A stretch of DNA of 64,000 nt, taken from positions 1,900,802,644 through 1,900,866,643 of the forward strand of contig OY728163.1 in assembly GCA_963277665.1 (NCBI GenBank), given 5' to 3'. Origin of the DNA: Viscum album. Its lineage: Eukaryota > Streptophyta > Magnoliopsida > Santalales > Viscaceae. Below, in pieces: positions 35,877 through 46,777 of the stretch. Each line of letters starts with the position of its first letter. Positions within the stretch are counted from its first letter, which is position 1. Both the position numbers and the translations under genes were made by a program. The notes beneath the pieces were generated by a model. That model worked only from the letters and a program-made list of their open reading frames with translations, ran no database searches and was not told the DNA's origin.

Positions 35877-35960
35877 AGACCACTATAGGTACCACTATAG
35901 ACACCACTATAGGCACCAAAAAAGGTGCCTATAGAGGTTCCTATAGTGGTCCTATTGGTA
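35877..35960. repeat. ACTATAGG repeat hairpin just after ccmFN
   Basis: Three direct copies of 'accactatagg' or a variant run into an inverted repeat, CTATAGGCACC-AAAAAA-GGTGCCTATAG (about 35907-35934), followed by 'cctatagtggt', which pairs with the outer copies. It closely follows the last ccmFN-like codons. Confidence 0.82.
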
Positions 35961-38900
35961 TGCTGGAAATGGAGTGGAGAAGGTCGGAAGAGAGATGAAA
36001 AAACACGGGATGGGAAAGGCGATAGTGATGTTGCCATTGGCCTTTCAGAACTCCAACTTGCTCACCCTTCATCACCACTCGAATGATAGGCCCGAAGGGT
36101 TGGAAATTCAGATTGGACGACTTTGGGGATTTCTGAAGGTCATGTGACAATAAATGGTTGCATGGATGATCTCGAATGTATTGGACATTCAACGAGATCG
36201 CCAAAACCATTCCCCTGGTATGTCCACCTGGGCACCTGAACCGCTGGTCGAAAAGGAGAGGAATACAACCCTTAGTATAATATAGTTAGTAGACCCCGGT
36301 CGTTACATCTCGGTATAATATAGTCAGACCACTATAGGCACCAAAAAAGGTGCTTATAGTGGTGCCTATAGTGGTCCACCTATAGACTATATAAAAGAGA
36401 AACTGGATAGATTATACCGATGTATATTGATCGTAGCCTAGAGCACCGGGAACTCAAAGTCCCCTTGTCTGATTCGGGTGGCTCAGTGTGAGGATAAAAC
36501 CAGTGATATTGGCGAACGAAACCCCCAAAAGGGTCCCTCCTGCTAATACTAACTGGGAATTACTCTACCGACATAGAAATACTCTAATTTTCCTATTGAG
36601 ATGATGGTTCCGGTGGATGTGTTCCACATGGGTGATTGAGTGTGTTGATGTTTCAGAGTAGCCAAGGGTTTTGGGGTCTATGGATATTGAGATAGCCAAT
36701 TCAAGGCAAGGAAATGCACGGTCGAGTGGCTTGGTGGTCAATGACAATGATGGCATCATGTTCAAAGTAGATCTCAATCGTCAATGTGGAAAGCATAGTC
36801 GCTCCAGCAGCATCTTGCATCTATTTGTTCCTGAGATGGAATGGTCAGTTTTTCACTCAGTCAATGAAGGTTCGAATCCAACAACAAAGTGATTCCATTT
36901 TTCAATTCATAAACCAATGAATCAACAACTATATGAAACAAGTAATTGAACAAGGACTCTCTTCTGCTGATAGCTCAGGGCTGGCTTAGGTGGTCGATGC
37001 ATTTCCAATAGAAATGATGCCAATTCGAAAATACAGTGGTGTGGGTGGCATTCCGTTCATTTTTTCACGATGTCGCCATATCTAGCAATAACAGTTATTG
37101 AGTTGGCATTCTGCTTGTGCTTCCAGTCAACACAAAAATGATTTTCAACTACTGAAAATATATATCTGTACCAGGAGGTTGGGGTTACTCGCTTTTCAGT
37201 GAGTTGCAGCAATGGGTGGATGCGAGTGTCTAGGAAATGACCTTCAGCCATGGGTCCCAGTCGGACACTATGATGCCATCCCCACCATTATATTCTAATA
37301 GTCGAGCTAGCCATTCGAGTTCAAGTGGTGAAGTTGGGGTCAAACCATCAACTCAATTGTGACAGTAGAACCACTCTTCCAGCATCGATTGTTCCAGCAC
37401 CCTCAACACCACAACATCAAGCGATTGGAGCTTTCTCAATTGCCTTCCCTTTGCGCTGACTACGAGACACGGATTCCCAGTTCATGGATAGAGATGGTCG
37501 AACCCCCATGGTCCATGAGGTGCAAGATCCCTATTAGATTATGGTGAGAAAATAAACTTGGTATTGTGCCTATATGGCATTGAGGGTTAAAGATGGGTGA
37601 CTCAGACCCACCAACCACTCCATTGATGAGGGTCACTTGACTTGTTCTGCCACTCCCTTGATGACTGAATGAAAGGTTCCTTTGGGCTCAATCCCTAGTC
37701 ATTATGGCCAAGTAGGCGTATGGTTACTAATAGTACTGCGAGGCCAACTCAATCATAGTCGTAAGAGCTCGATCCCAGTGGTGCAAGTAGAGTAGCAACA
37801 ATCGACCAATCACATAAGTAGTAGGTCATGGTGCTGCTGGTACTGATATATATTGTCAGCAGTTGCTTGAGCTATCACACTAGTATTATGTAGTCGTACA
37901 CAAGAAAGGGGTCTACTTGACTTCGTTTCTCATCTAACTAGTCCAGTTTTGATGCTAGACTATATATGAAAAGTACCTAACTCTACTCTAATAGTCCCCA
38001 TTCTACCAGGATCAATCTCGTTCACTAGTCCCATGAATATACCTCATGGCTCATTTAATTCACCATCCAACAATCCATTCCAGCACTAGCCACACCAGTG
38101 GCTCGTTTAGAGTAGATTTCATTTTGAATCCCCCAAAACACAAGTATAGTAGGATCGGTAGTCTAATAATCACATTAGGTGCTTTGCCAATCACATGACC
38201 ACTTCCCATAATACCTCTTGTAGAGTTTCCAGTATATGAATGGAAATATACATATATAGTATCAGATGGTTAGTGGACCACTAATACTGATACTAGGAAA
38301 ATGGTTCCTTATACACCGCATGGGCCTGTGCTTGATTCGGGAAACACCACTCTCAAAGGTGACTTCGACCACGACAATGCCGAAAATCGTCTTTGGCTCG
38401 ATATATGCAACCCAACTAGGAACTTTAATATGACCCATCTCATAGCCACTCGATAAACCCGGTTGCATAGCATTTCAACATTTCCCGCCATAGTCATTCG
38501 AGCTCCTCATGATCCCCTATCCCCGTATACTAGTCACGAATGATCTCTATCACCCAACTTGTTTTTCCCTGACTTTTATGCTATTTTCTATTTCGTTACA
38601 TTCCATGAACAGTCTCATTTCCACTGCTCTCATGCTAGTTTTCACACTGCTCATCGTATGCGCACTCAAGTGGATGACGCAAGCAGCTACTGGTGTGGGT
38701 CGAAACAAGAATCAAACATTTCACCTATCGGCCTTGTGAGTGACAACTACCAATCTCATCCCAACCTCCCCTAACACGCTATGGTGATTGAATGCAGCTC
38801 GAGATGATCCCAGATCTACCCATCCTACCATTCCCACTGCCCAGTACGCTATCCCGACTAGTGTTTCTAGTATACCAGCTTTAAGGATACCAATCATCTC

Positions 38901-39365
38901 ACCCCAAACCCACAAACCAACCCGATAGGCTCATGGAGTAGATGGAGTACATATTCATTTCCATCGCACTACCACCACCCGTTGACCATCACATTGATAG
39001 TGCCAAGTTCCTACTCCTAATGGGCTCACCGAACTGCTAGTAGCTAAGCATCCCCTCTCTCGAACACTTGTACTGATATACATTGATAGAGTGACTTGCT
39101 TTCGTGCTTATAAATGTTTGTCCATAAATTCCCACCCTTTCATTCAATAGAAGGCGATAGGGAGAAAACAAAGTGCGCAGGGGATATACGTCTACTGATG
39201 CTAATTTGGATGCTTTTGAACGGTTTGGCATCTGTGAGCTCTATCACTCAGAAGCTAAAAGCTGTCAAGTCAAATATTCTTATAATATAAGGTTAAAGCT
39301 TGGAATCTTCTCACATGAGGGCTGTGGTGTGCAGGTTAAGGAAGTCGATATATGGATGAGTCTTC
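35961..39365. other. Block M, stretch between ccmFN and the copia scrap: no recognised gene
   Basis: Open frames reach at most about 90 codons (35941-36210, minus) and overlap on both strands. The frame at 38509-38739 has a hydrophobic stretch (around LMLVFTLLIVCALKW) but no family I can name. Motif families A, B and C occur at 36274, 36311, 37157, 37840, 37980 and 39069. Confidence 0.5.
36328..36363. repeat. ACTATAGG hairpin, second copy
   Basis: ACCACTATAGGCACC, a loop of six A, then GGTGCTTATAGTGGT: 15-bp arms with one mismatch. A family C variant motif adjoins on the left. Confidence 0.88.
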
Positions 39366-39660
39366 CTGTCAGTGGTACCTCAAATTCTATGAGGTGAGAA
39401 GGGTTTAAGGAAAATTGTGTTGATCAATGTATATACCTAAACATTGTGAAATGGAGTACTCATGGAGCAAGTTTATCTTTCTAGTCCTATATGTTGATGA
39501 AATACTGCTTGCTATCATGTTGCACGATATGAAGACATTCCTCATAAAGAGTTTCAAGATGAAGGATATGTACTACCTATATTATACCGAATATTTCATT
39601 GGCATGGAGATTCAAAAATAAAAATCCAGAGGTATCCTAAGTGAGCGTGGCATGCGCAGG
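39366..39660 (+). pseudogene. Ty1/copia reverse transcriptase fragment
   Basis: The sequence carries the copia catalytic motif region: SKFIFLVLYVDEILLA (family form Y-V-D-D, here Y-V-D-E), then KSFKMKDM and, after an interruption, YFIGMEIQK, a stop, and 'atccagaggtatcctaagtgagcg', which continues the family pattern in the same region. Only about 100 codons are present, so it is a scrap. A family C motif (tactacctatattatac) lies exactly between MKDM and YFIGMEI, where copia elements have a few other residues. Confidence 0.85.
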
Positions 39661-41551
39661 TAGGGGATGGAGCAAAACACCACTATTTACACTATTTCTT
39701 TAGTAGCCACACCAGTAGAGACTGAATTAGAAATACAAGGGACCACTATCTAGGATATCCAGAGGCGGCCAATATATATCAGTACCAGTCCACTCGACTA
39801 TAAGCTTTCTAGAGTGCTCAGAAAAACCGGATACGACGAATGAAATAACAAAACATAGAAGAGCGTCTTCACCGACATTGAACAATATTATAGATATAAA
39901 GTCCATTCAAGAAAGAATGAAGGTATGATATTCAACCTCATCTCAAAGAATGGTATTATATATATAAAGTTCATTCAAGGTCTTGTTCGCCGATGAAAGA
40001 TAGATGAGGGTTCAAGGGAAGGGAATCAACGGCTAAGAGGAAAGCAAAGGATAATCTTTTCTATGCGTAAGCTACACTTTCTGTTGTTCCAGCTAAGGAA
40101 GAAGGGAATGGAAGTCGGTTCCTCTTTGATTACAAATCAAATCAATATCTTGATCTTGTTTTTGTCCTAGTTTCAAAAAGAGCTGCTGCTTCTGCTTCAC
40201 CCTTCTTTGTTGGGGTTGGATCCACAATGAGGACTAGAACTGATCTACTTCAATAGTTCACTGACCACTCAGAGAAGTTTTGCAGTTAAGGATATCATCT
40301 AGTTGGTTGTTTGGATCCTAGATCCGGACTGGAATATATGGATCTTCGATTAAGACTTTCAGTATATTTTGGGGACCTCTGTACTCTACTCTAATAGCGG
40401 GGTTAAGACTGCCCAATGGGCTCTTATAATAGCCTCTATGATGGTTCACTCATTTTCAGTGAATGGAGGAAGATCAATATATATCAGTACCATTTGGTTG
40501 GTGGACCGGAGAACTAATGTGCCATTAATCCCATACCTAGAACTCAATCTTAGTGGTTCCCCTCAATAAGGATGAAAAGTATCATCAACGGATGAGTGGA
40601 CGAGCTCCACTATATAGAATATTACCTGTAAATTGAACCTTTTTGGCCGATAAATCAATGTTATCCACTCATGGTGACTGAATGGAGTTAGTTTCAGCCT
40701 TTCTAGTAGTTGGAGTTTGTGGAAAAAGTTGTAGAGATCCCATCGTTTCTAGTACTTGTAGAGAATCCACACCAGTAAGAAATATCTACTTTAGTTGTTA
40801 TTGGAAGTGACCTAGACATATTTCTATTTAGAGATCCTTTCCATTTTCTTCTTCTAGGTCAGTTGGGATGTCCTTAATAAGGTAGGGTCCCTTATCTTCG
40901 ACAAGCCTTGATTTTCTCTTTCGCTTTAAAGAAGGTACTCTTCTATATAGAACTGAAGATAGATTCTTTTTTTCAGTTGATTAAGGGCCCTATTCTTTAG
41001 CTTCTTCTGTAATACCAACAGTGAATTGCTCTAGCAATTGATTTTTTAGATACTAATTATATTGGGTTCATCTACGACTGCAAAATTAGTTCGGAGCGTC
41101 TCTTTATGTTCTATTATGATTCCATTCTCTAAGGTAGACCTGCTTATCTACTCCATCCGCTCGCCTTCATCTCACCATGGATACTCCTCCAACCCTCGGT
41201 CAAATTCTTGAAGATAGTTGTATCTGGTGTAGATTTTTTTTCTGTAATTGTAATCGAAGAGTAATATAATAATATAAGTAGTGATAAAGTCGATGCTCGA
41301 AATGAGAGTTCGAGGTGGTATGAGTCAATTAGCTCGAATTGATTAGTGCATCTGCTGTAGTGAATCATAGCGACTCGTCCCGTGTCAATAAGGTATGAGG
41401 AAGGATATGAACCAGGATTTCAGCACTTTGACCACTGCTCATGGTCCGAGGGAAGTGGAATGTCTTGGTAGACGCCTGATTTTGAGAGCCTTTCTATTGG
41501 TTCCTTCCCTGAGGTTTTCTTCGTTATCATTTTCAAAAGGCTCAAACAGAG

Positions 41552-41677
41552 CCCCGGACTATGGAAATACCTAGGTTGGGAGTATTTATGGGAATACTGG
41601 GGGTTCATCATTAGTTGTGGGGGAAGCCGGCCAATTCACCATGTAGACATATTAGTAGGTATTTCCATAGTCTGGGG
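41552..41677. repeat. Inverted repeat, 21-bp arms
   Basis: Arms at 41552-41572 and 41657-41677, complementary at 20 of 21 positions (CCCC[G/A]GACTATGGAAATACC), with 84 bp between. Confidence 0.88.
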
Positions 41678-43398
41678 TACGGATTGACTGACTATTTGAT
41701 TCGAAGTGGATGACTACCTAGATTAGAATGAGGATTCAATATTTCTTGATAGTTATCATGGGTTGAAAAGGGACGGTTCAATATCAACACAAGAGTTTCA
41801 TACATTCAATAGGTGGGGTTTAAAGCGGAGGGGATGAAAGGGAAAATTCTTGCGATTCTTGGTTAGCTGACTAAGAGGTTTCTATAGGTTCGATTAATAA
41901 ATGTCGGTATCTCAATCACAAATTGATATTGTCCTCAAAAGTCCCCTTGGAGGATAAATCTTTTGACATAGAATACCCCCATAATACCCAACTATTTGAG
42001 AAAGAGTATCTGGAATTATATTAGGTTCAAAAAGTATGTGTGAAAATGAGTATGTGACCATAACTAACACCATTTTAGGAATCAATTTTTCGGATACACT
42101 TCTCAGAGATGGAAGTGGAGTGATTTTAGGAGGGTGGGGTAGAAGACTACGAGAAACCTGATGAGGGGATTATCAACCTCAGAAAAAATCTTTATAGAGA
42201 AAATAGGGGTTTGGAGATCAGAGATAGGTTTAAAGAAAAAGTCTCTCGGTAGTAGGAAAATGTGTAGGTCATGTATGATTTTCGAAATAACCAAAACCAG
42301 ACTTATGGGCACCTGGGCCGACTGGGATGAAAGGGTCAGATCTATGGTACATGACCCTATATAGTTCACCCTAAAGGTTCTACTTATATATCAAGGTTTT
42401 GGAACTACAAAAATAGGGAGAGAGAGAGAGAGGGAGTAATTAAGAGTCGCACCCTTTCGGACTTATATATAGGATGGGGAAAGCGAGCAGGCCGCTATTG
42501 CATTAGCTAGAAAGAGGAAAAAGTTAAGAAGTGAAAGAGCAAGGTGGAAGTGGTAGGAAAGAGGTGGGCAAGTCATCAGTTTGGATCAGGCCCATGGGTG
42601 CACAATGAAACAGAGATCCCAATGACAATAAGAAACCAATTGACTCGGAAGCAGTATCGAACTCAATAGAATGAAAATTCAAACCATTCCAGGACAGGAG
42701 TGTCGGAACATGCGCCCCAGAATAAAGGAGTACGCCCGCGTGTGCTTACTGTTTCACTGATAAAACTGAATTCAGACAATAGGATGATCATATTATTGAG
42801 GTTGAGAAATAGAATAGAAGTGTTTTCTCACATTCCTGGGGGGAATGGACAAATGAACATCAAATCGTTTTAATTAGAGTCAGGAGACTGAAAGATGCAC
42901 TGGGAGTGAAATACCATTATATTCGAGGTGTTCATGATTTATTGGGAATTTAGGATAGAAACAGTAGTTGATCAAAATATGGTATGAGAAAAACAGTAGT
43001 CAAACATTGGATTTGGACTTTCTTCGGTGTTAGTATAGTAGTGGGTCCAACACAATGACAATCTTGTTCCAATTCCAACAAAATTATGCTCTATTGGAGT
43101 TGAGTTGGTGGTGGAATAGGTGGTTTTTCGGTACATACCCTTTATAGAGAGTTGGACACTCCGATCTTTTCTTTGGGATAATGGGACCAAAACAGAGGTG
43201 GTAGTCGACCTGGTCCAAGTACTCCGTTTCACATTGTGTTTACTCACCAGGTCCAGAGGTGGTAGTTGACCTGGGCCAAAAGACTCGCCAGGTTTGACTG
43301 ACCAGAGGGAAAACCCGGTCATTCCCAGGTGCTTCCGGCTACTATTGACTATCAGAGGGAAGGGTATAATACCTATATTATACCGAGGAGTACCTGGA

Positions 43399-43436
43399 AT
43401 ACTTCATGTATCCTAGTGATACAATACATGAAGTAT
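43399..43436. repeat. Hairpin flanked by two family C motifs
   Basis: ATACTTCATGTAT and ATACATGAAGTAT form perfect 13-bp arms around 12 bases. The arms resemble the ccmFN minisatellite stem with its loop (GATAC.TGAAGTATCC). Family C motifs lie at about 43371-43384 and 43448-43462. Confidence 0.85.
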
Positions 43437-45093
43437 CCCGGTGTCTGCTACCTATATTATACTGAGGGTGAATTAGTCCCTTTTGTAAGCACTAATGAAT
43501 CAAGAAGGTTCTAGTCATCTAACCGGCTAAGATATCCCTAGTGTTGTATCAGTTAGTCCCATGGGATCTTTTTAGAGTCACTTTCAGTTCAAGTAGATGA
43601 AGATGGAATCGACAAAAGGCGATACAGACATAGCCGTTAGAGGAAGGAAGATGTGGAACTCTTTTCTCCAAATGACTACTACCTATATTATACAAATTTT
43701 CTTCAAATCAAAATACCCGACGAGAGGTGTTCAAGACCTTGGGATAGGTGTAGGTGTGTACGCAGCGATTGAGTTGAAGAAGGAAGGGATCAAGTGAAAA
43801 CAAAGAATGATGCACACTGGAGCTAACTACATAAAACAAAAATTCATATTCCATGGTAGTGGACCCACTGGGTTAAAAATTCATGATTTGAAAAAGGGGT
43901 GTCAACTGGATGAGATCCGTCAGTCTATCACTTGGAGTGATTCCATTTTCGTGATCCTATGGCCACGATGCTGTACTCCCAATGGAGATCACAATGAAGT
44001 ATCTTTTTTACCGATAAAAGACTAAAACATTGACGAATGGGGATGAAATGAGGCTACACTATTAGAGTATAGTATTGAGATCATATTAGGGTTCAAAAGA
44101 TGAGAGTAGCTAGAGCCTACAACAAGAACATGTACTCTTCTATATAGTCTCTCCTTATAGTCAGTCAAGCCTCTACGCCCCTCCATCTTTTGAGGTATTG
44201 ATACAAAGGATCAAAAGTTTGGTATAATATAAATACTATATTTTCCTACTTATTGAACCTTGTAAAAAGCTAATGAGACACCCAATTATTATTTTTTATA
44301 TTAACAAGTTAAAGACTAACCAACACACAAAGGGGTGAACCCACCTTGTCTAAGATGTGAATGAATGAACATTTGAAAGAGATGGTGACAAAAAAGGAAA
44401 TCGGTGCATTCAATATATATCAGTACCCAGACCTCTCACGCAAAAACATCATGGTTTGAACTTGCAATATATATCAGTACCAGGAAAAAATGACAATAAT
44501 GAACCTATTACCTATATTATACACTAATAATGATAAAGAACTGGAACATGCCCAGAGGAAATACAATCATTGATGTCATCCCCGATAATCACCTTTGAAG
44601 TGACACAACAGACTATGACTAGACATCTCGAGGAATCCATGCTTCTCACATCTCGTAAAAAACACTACATCTTGGAAGCAAAGGCCTGGATCAAAGGTAT
44701 TTACCCCTAGTCAATCCACATCCAATCATCCAGCAACAGATTTAGAAGTCAAAAAAGTAGTAGACATTACAGAAATTGAGAAGGTGCATTCTCTTAACTT
44801 AGCAAGATCATACAATAAGAATCATAAGCCTTATATTATAAGAATACCTATCTCACTATTAGAGTAGAGTACTTAGCTGGGTATCCATATTAGGTTAGGG
44901 AGTCAAAAAATCCCAGTCATAAAGGACAAGAATAAATCAGATCTTAAATTGTAGAATGCCCCAATCACACAGGTTCGTTATCCACACGAGTCGGGTCTTA
45001 CGGATGATGTGCCTTTTAATAAGAGAGGATTGCCTTTTTTTGATGTTTTTTGTAAGGTAGGGGAGTGTCTGATAATATTTTGAAAAGGGAACA

Positions 45094-45133
45094 TATGATA
45101 TTTCATAAAAGAAGGATTTTATGAAATATCATA
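45094..45133. repeat. Perfect 17-bp inverted repeat with 6-nt loop
   Basis: TATGATATTTCATAAAA, gaagga, TTTTATGAAATATCATA. No T run or gene end beside it marks it as a terminator. Confidence 0.92.
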
Positions 45134-45593
45134 AGAGGGGAGGCGGAGGAAGTAGCTCCAACGATAGGAGGGAAAGTTCAATCACTTGACTGTAAGAATG
45201 AATGGAAGGAGAGGACTTTCGGTACTATAATCTAAAGTATGTTTCATGAGGTCAAACTTTGAATGAGCTATACACTCTAGGAGAAAGCTGCTCTACCTAC
45301 AGGGTAGTCACCGACATTTCAAAGTCATGTCCACGCTTGCTCTAGTGAGTTAAGGTGTATGATTAGGAATCCTACATGGTATCCCTACCTTACATCTATT
45401 AGATAAGCTCTCACTAAGTAATTAAAGATAACTGGGAAACCAATGAACATAATGGAGAAGATTACTGGCCTTTGAAAGAAAAATCCAAGACTTCGGTTAG
45501 CGGGTAGATCCCCTATCCTCTTTTCTCCCCCTTTCTTTTTAGAAGTCGAACCTAGTCTTTGTGTGAGTTGTAGTGGATCACATGGCTCGATGG

Positions 45594-45665
45594 ATAAGTG
45601 TGATTGTACTGGAGTAGTGATCAGGATGGGTGACCTACTTGGAAGTATCCCAGGGTGTGTGTGAG
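45594..45665 (+). ncRNA. 5S rRNA-derived segment 10 (partial)
   Basis: It contains 'gtgatcaggatgggtgacct' and 'acttggaagtatcccagggt'; the first box is missing at the block M junction. Confidence 0.75.
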
Positions 45666-45852
45666 TAAGGAAAAACACACTGGAAATGACATATGTTGTC
45701 CTGTGGGGACATTCATTAGTAAGATGACCCGTTCAGGCATGTGGGTGGTGACCATGTGTGTGCGGGGAAACTAGTGGTACCTGGTGGGCCAGGACCCAAT
45801 GTCCATGTTAACGGAAGGGTGTCTGTGCTGTCACTAGGGCCCAATTGTTATA
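45594..45852 (+). mobile_element. Cassandra LTR, second part, right of block M
   Basis: It begins inside the 5S-derived segment ('taagtgtgattgtactggag') and runs to the LTR end ATTGTTATA. Its first about 70 bp repeat the end of the left half (17228-17296). 5S-derived segment 10 occupies 45594-45665. Confidence 0.82.
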
Positions 45853-45855
45853 TTT

Positions 45856-46066
45856 TGTAACATTACATTATGTATTCAGGTACTTTTGATGTTCTTAAGT
45901 ACCTCTATTTTAGAGTAGTGACTTGGGATAGTCGGCAGCACTTTAGATGATGTTTTGAGACAAAGGGGATGTCACACGGGCGACACATGGGTTGTCTAAA
46001 TAGTGTGGCCAAACTGTGCATTGTTGGTCTTGGAGGCAGTAGCTCCCGCATGGGCGACACATGATT
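45856..46066 (+). mobile_element. E2-type gypsy LTR start embedded in the Cassandra array, copy 2
   Basis: It starts TGTAACATTAC and covers the same about 211 bp as 16576-16786, with the same left and right junctions, ending 'catgatttg' before 'cggggaaactagtgg'. This copy keeps the TGTAACAT start that is mutated in copy 1 and at 46781. Confidence 0.86.
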
Positions 46067-46401
46067 TGCGGGGAAACTAGTGGTACCTGGCGGGCTAGGA
46101 CCTGATGAACATGTTAATAGCGGGGTGTCTGTGCTATCACTGGGGCCGAGTTGTTACATTTGGTATCAGAGGAGGAACCCAACCTTAGGGTGAGGACCAC
46201 GTGTATGCAGGGAAACTAGTGGTACCTGGAGGGCTAGGACCCAACAACCATGTTAATGGATCGGTGTCTGTGTTGTCACATGGGCCCAATTGTCACATTT
46301 GGTATTAGAGGAGGAACCCAGCCTTAAGTGTGGTGCACTGCCTGGGTTGAGTTGTATAGCCCACAACAAGGACGTTGTGCTCTAAGGGGGGGGGGGGTGA
46401 T
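46067..46401 (+). mobile_element. Two Cassandra LTR tails, primer sites and internal domain (second set)
   Basis: Tail 1 ends 46158, tail 2 ends 46297, each followed by a primer site, then the internal domain with a run of 12 G (46386-46397). The order and junctions match 16787-17120, so the two sets are copies of one rearranged unit. Confidence 0.83.
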
Positions 46402-46777
46402 TGTAACACCCCATAATGATAAAGGGTTAAATGGATAAATTATATGACTCATGTCAACAAGGTGAACCTTCCTATTTAGGAGCCTATCTAATTAGAACTC
46501 CATAGTTAAGTGTGCTTGGCCTGGAGTAGTGATCAAGATGGGTGACCTACTTGGAAGTATTCTAGGGTGTTTGTGATTGAGGAAAAAACACACTGGAAAT
46601 GACATGTGTTGGCTTGTGGGGATAATAATTAGTCAGATGACACATTCAGACATGTGGTTGGGCCTTAGGGTGGGGACCACGTGTCTGCGGGGCAACTAGT
46701 GGTACCTGGCAGGCCCGGACATGATGACCATGTTAATGGTGGGGTGTCTGTGCTGTCACTGGGGCCTAGTTGTTACA
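46402..46777 (+). mobile_element. Cassandra LTR E (376 bp)
   Basis: TGTAACACCCC to TAGTTGTTACA with 5S-derived segment 11 at about 46485-46575. Its end is joined directly to the full E2 5' LTR in the same way as the two 211-bp LTR pieces. Confidence 0.87.
46485..46575 (+). ncRNA. 5S rRNA-derived segment 11 (LTR E)
   Basis: 'attagaactccatagttaag', 'gtgtgcttggcctggagtag' and 'gtgatcaagatgggtgacct' are well kept. Confidence 0.83.

Larger units (their letters stand above)
29526..44149. repeat. Motif family D: GTACTCTTCTATATAGT, dispersed in block M
   Basis: Seen at about 29526-29550 (reverse, split variant), 31101-31117, 31843-31856 (reverse, joined to family C), 32599-32615, 40934-40950 and 44131-44148. 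It shares the GTAC end with families A and B. Confidence 0.7.
30853..44482. repeat. Motif family B: AATATATATCAGTACC, dispersed in block M
   Basis: Seen in either orientation at about 30853-30869, 32680-32694, 33607-33624 (variant), 33732-33748, 33987-34003 (variant), 37157-37175 (variant), 37840-37855, 39069-39085 (variant), 39770-39785, 40474-40491, 44411-44427 and 44465-44481. Confidence 0.8.
29203..44522. repeat. Motif family C: TACCTATATTATAC, dispersed in block M
   Basis: Either orientation, core 12-14 bp, often inside 'tactacctatattatactga'. Seen at about 29203-29216, 30644-30660 (variant), 30732-30746, 31029-31041, 31851-31866 (variant), 36274-36288 (variant), 36311-36325 (variant), 39571-39587, 43371-43384, 43448-43462, 43677-43692 and 44509-44522. 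I noticed none outside block M. Confidence 0.8.
30109..44873. repeat. Motif family A: ACTATTAGAGTAGAGTACT, dispersed in block M
   Basis: Seen in either orientation at about 30109-30126, 30598-30614 (variant), 31006-31024, 32355-32370 (variant), 32629-32647, 32942-32959, 33590-33609, 33955-33975 (variant), 37980-37996, 40381-40398, 44059-44077 (variant) and 44855-44873. Confidence 0.8.
28486..45593. other. Block M, right part: probable nuclear copy of mitochondrial DNA
   Basis: About 17 kb with a texture unlike the elements around it: more balanced base use, few long AT runs, many open frames of 60-140 codons on both strands with no recognisable product, hairpins, and short dispersed motifs. 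The anchor for a mitochondrial origin is ccmFN at about 33990-35876. A copia reverse transcriptase scrap (39366-39660) also fits, since plant mitochondrial genomes often hold such fragments. The alternative that this is another kind of nuclear DNA that captured a ccmFN copy cannot be excluded from sequence alone. Confidence 0.6.
39661..45593. other. Block M, right third: no recognised gene
   Basis: Frames such as 42103-42369 (minus, 88 codons), 42972-43322 (minus, 116 codons) and 43807-44025 (plus, 72 codons) give no family match I know. The stretch holds a direct repeat ('tattatagatataaagtcc' near 39889 and a variant near 39955), two long inverted repeats, a CCAGGT-rich patch at 43200-43330 that resembles the patch before the ccmFN minisatellite (35075-35155), and several dispersed motifs. 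Confidence 0.5.

Noticed and set aside
36840..36890. Possible mitochondrial tRNA at 'ggttcgaatcc'
   Set aside because: The flanking bases do not form a T stem and no anticodon or acceptor stem can be drawn. A similar phrase near 33085 fails as well.
38509..38739. Possible small membrane protein of mitochondrial type
   Set aside because: Only one hydrophobic stretch, overlapped by another frame, with no family match I can support.
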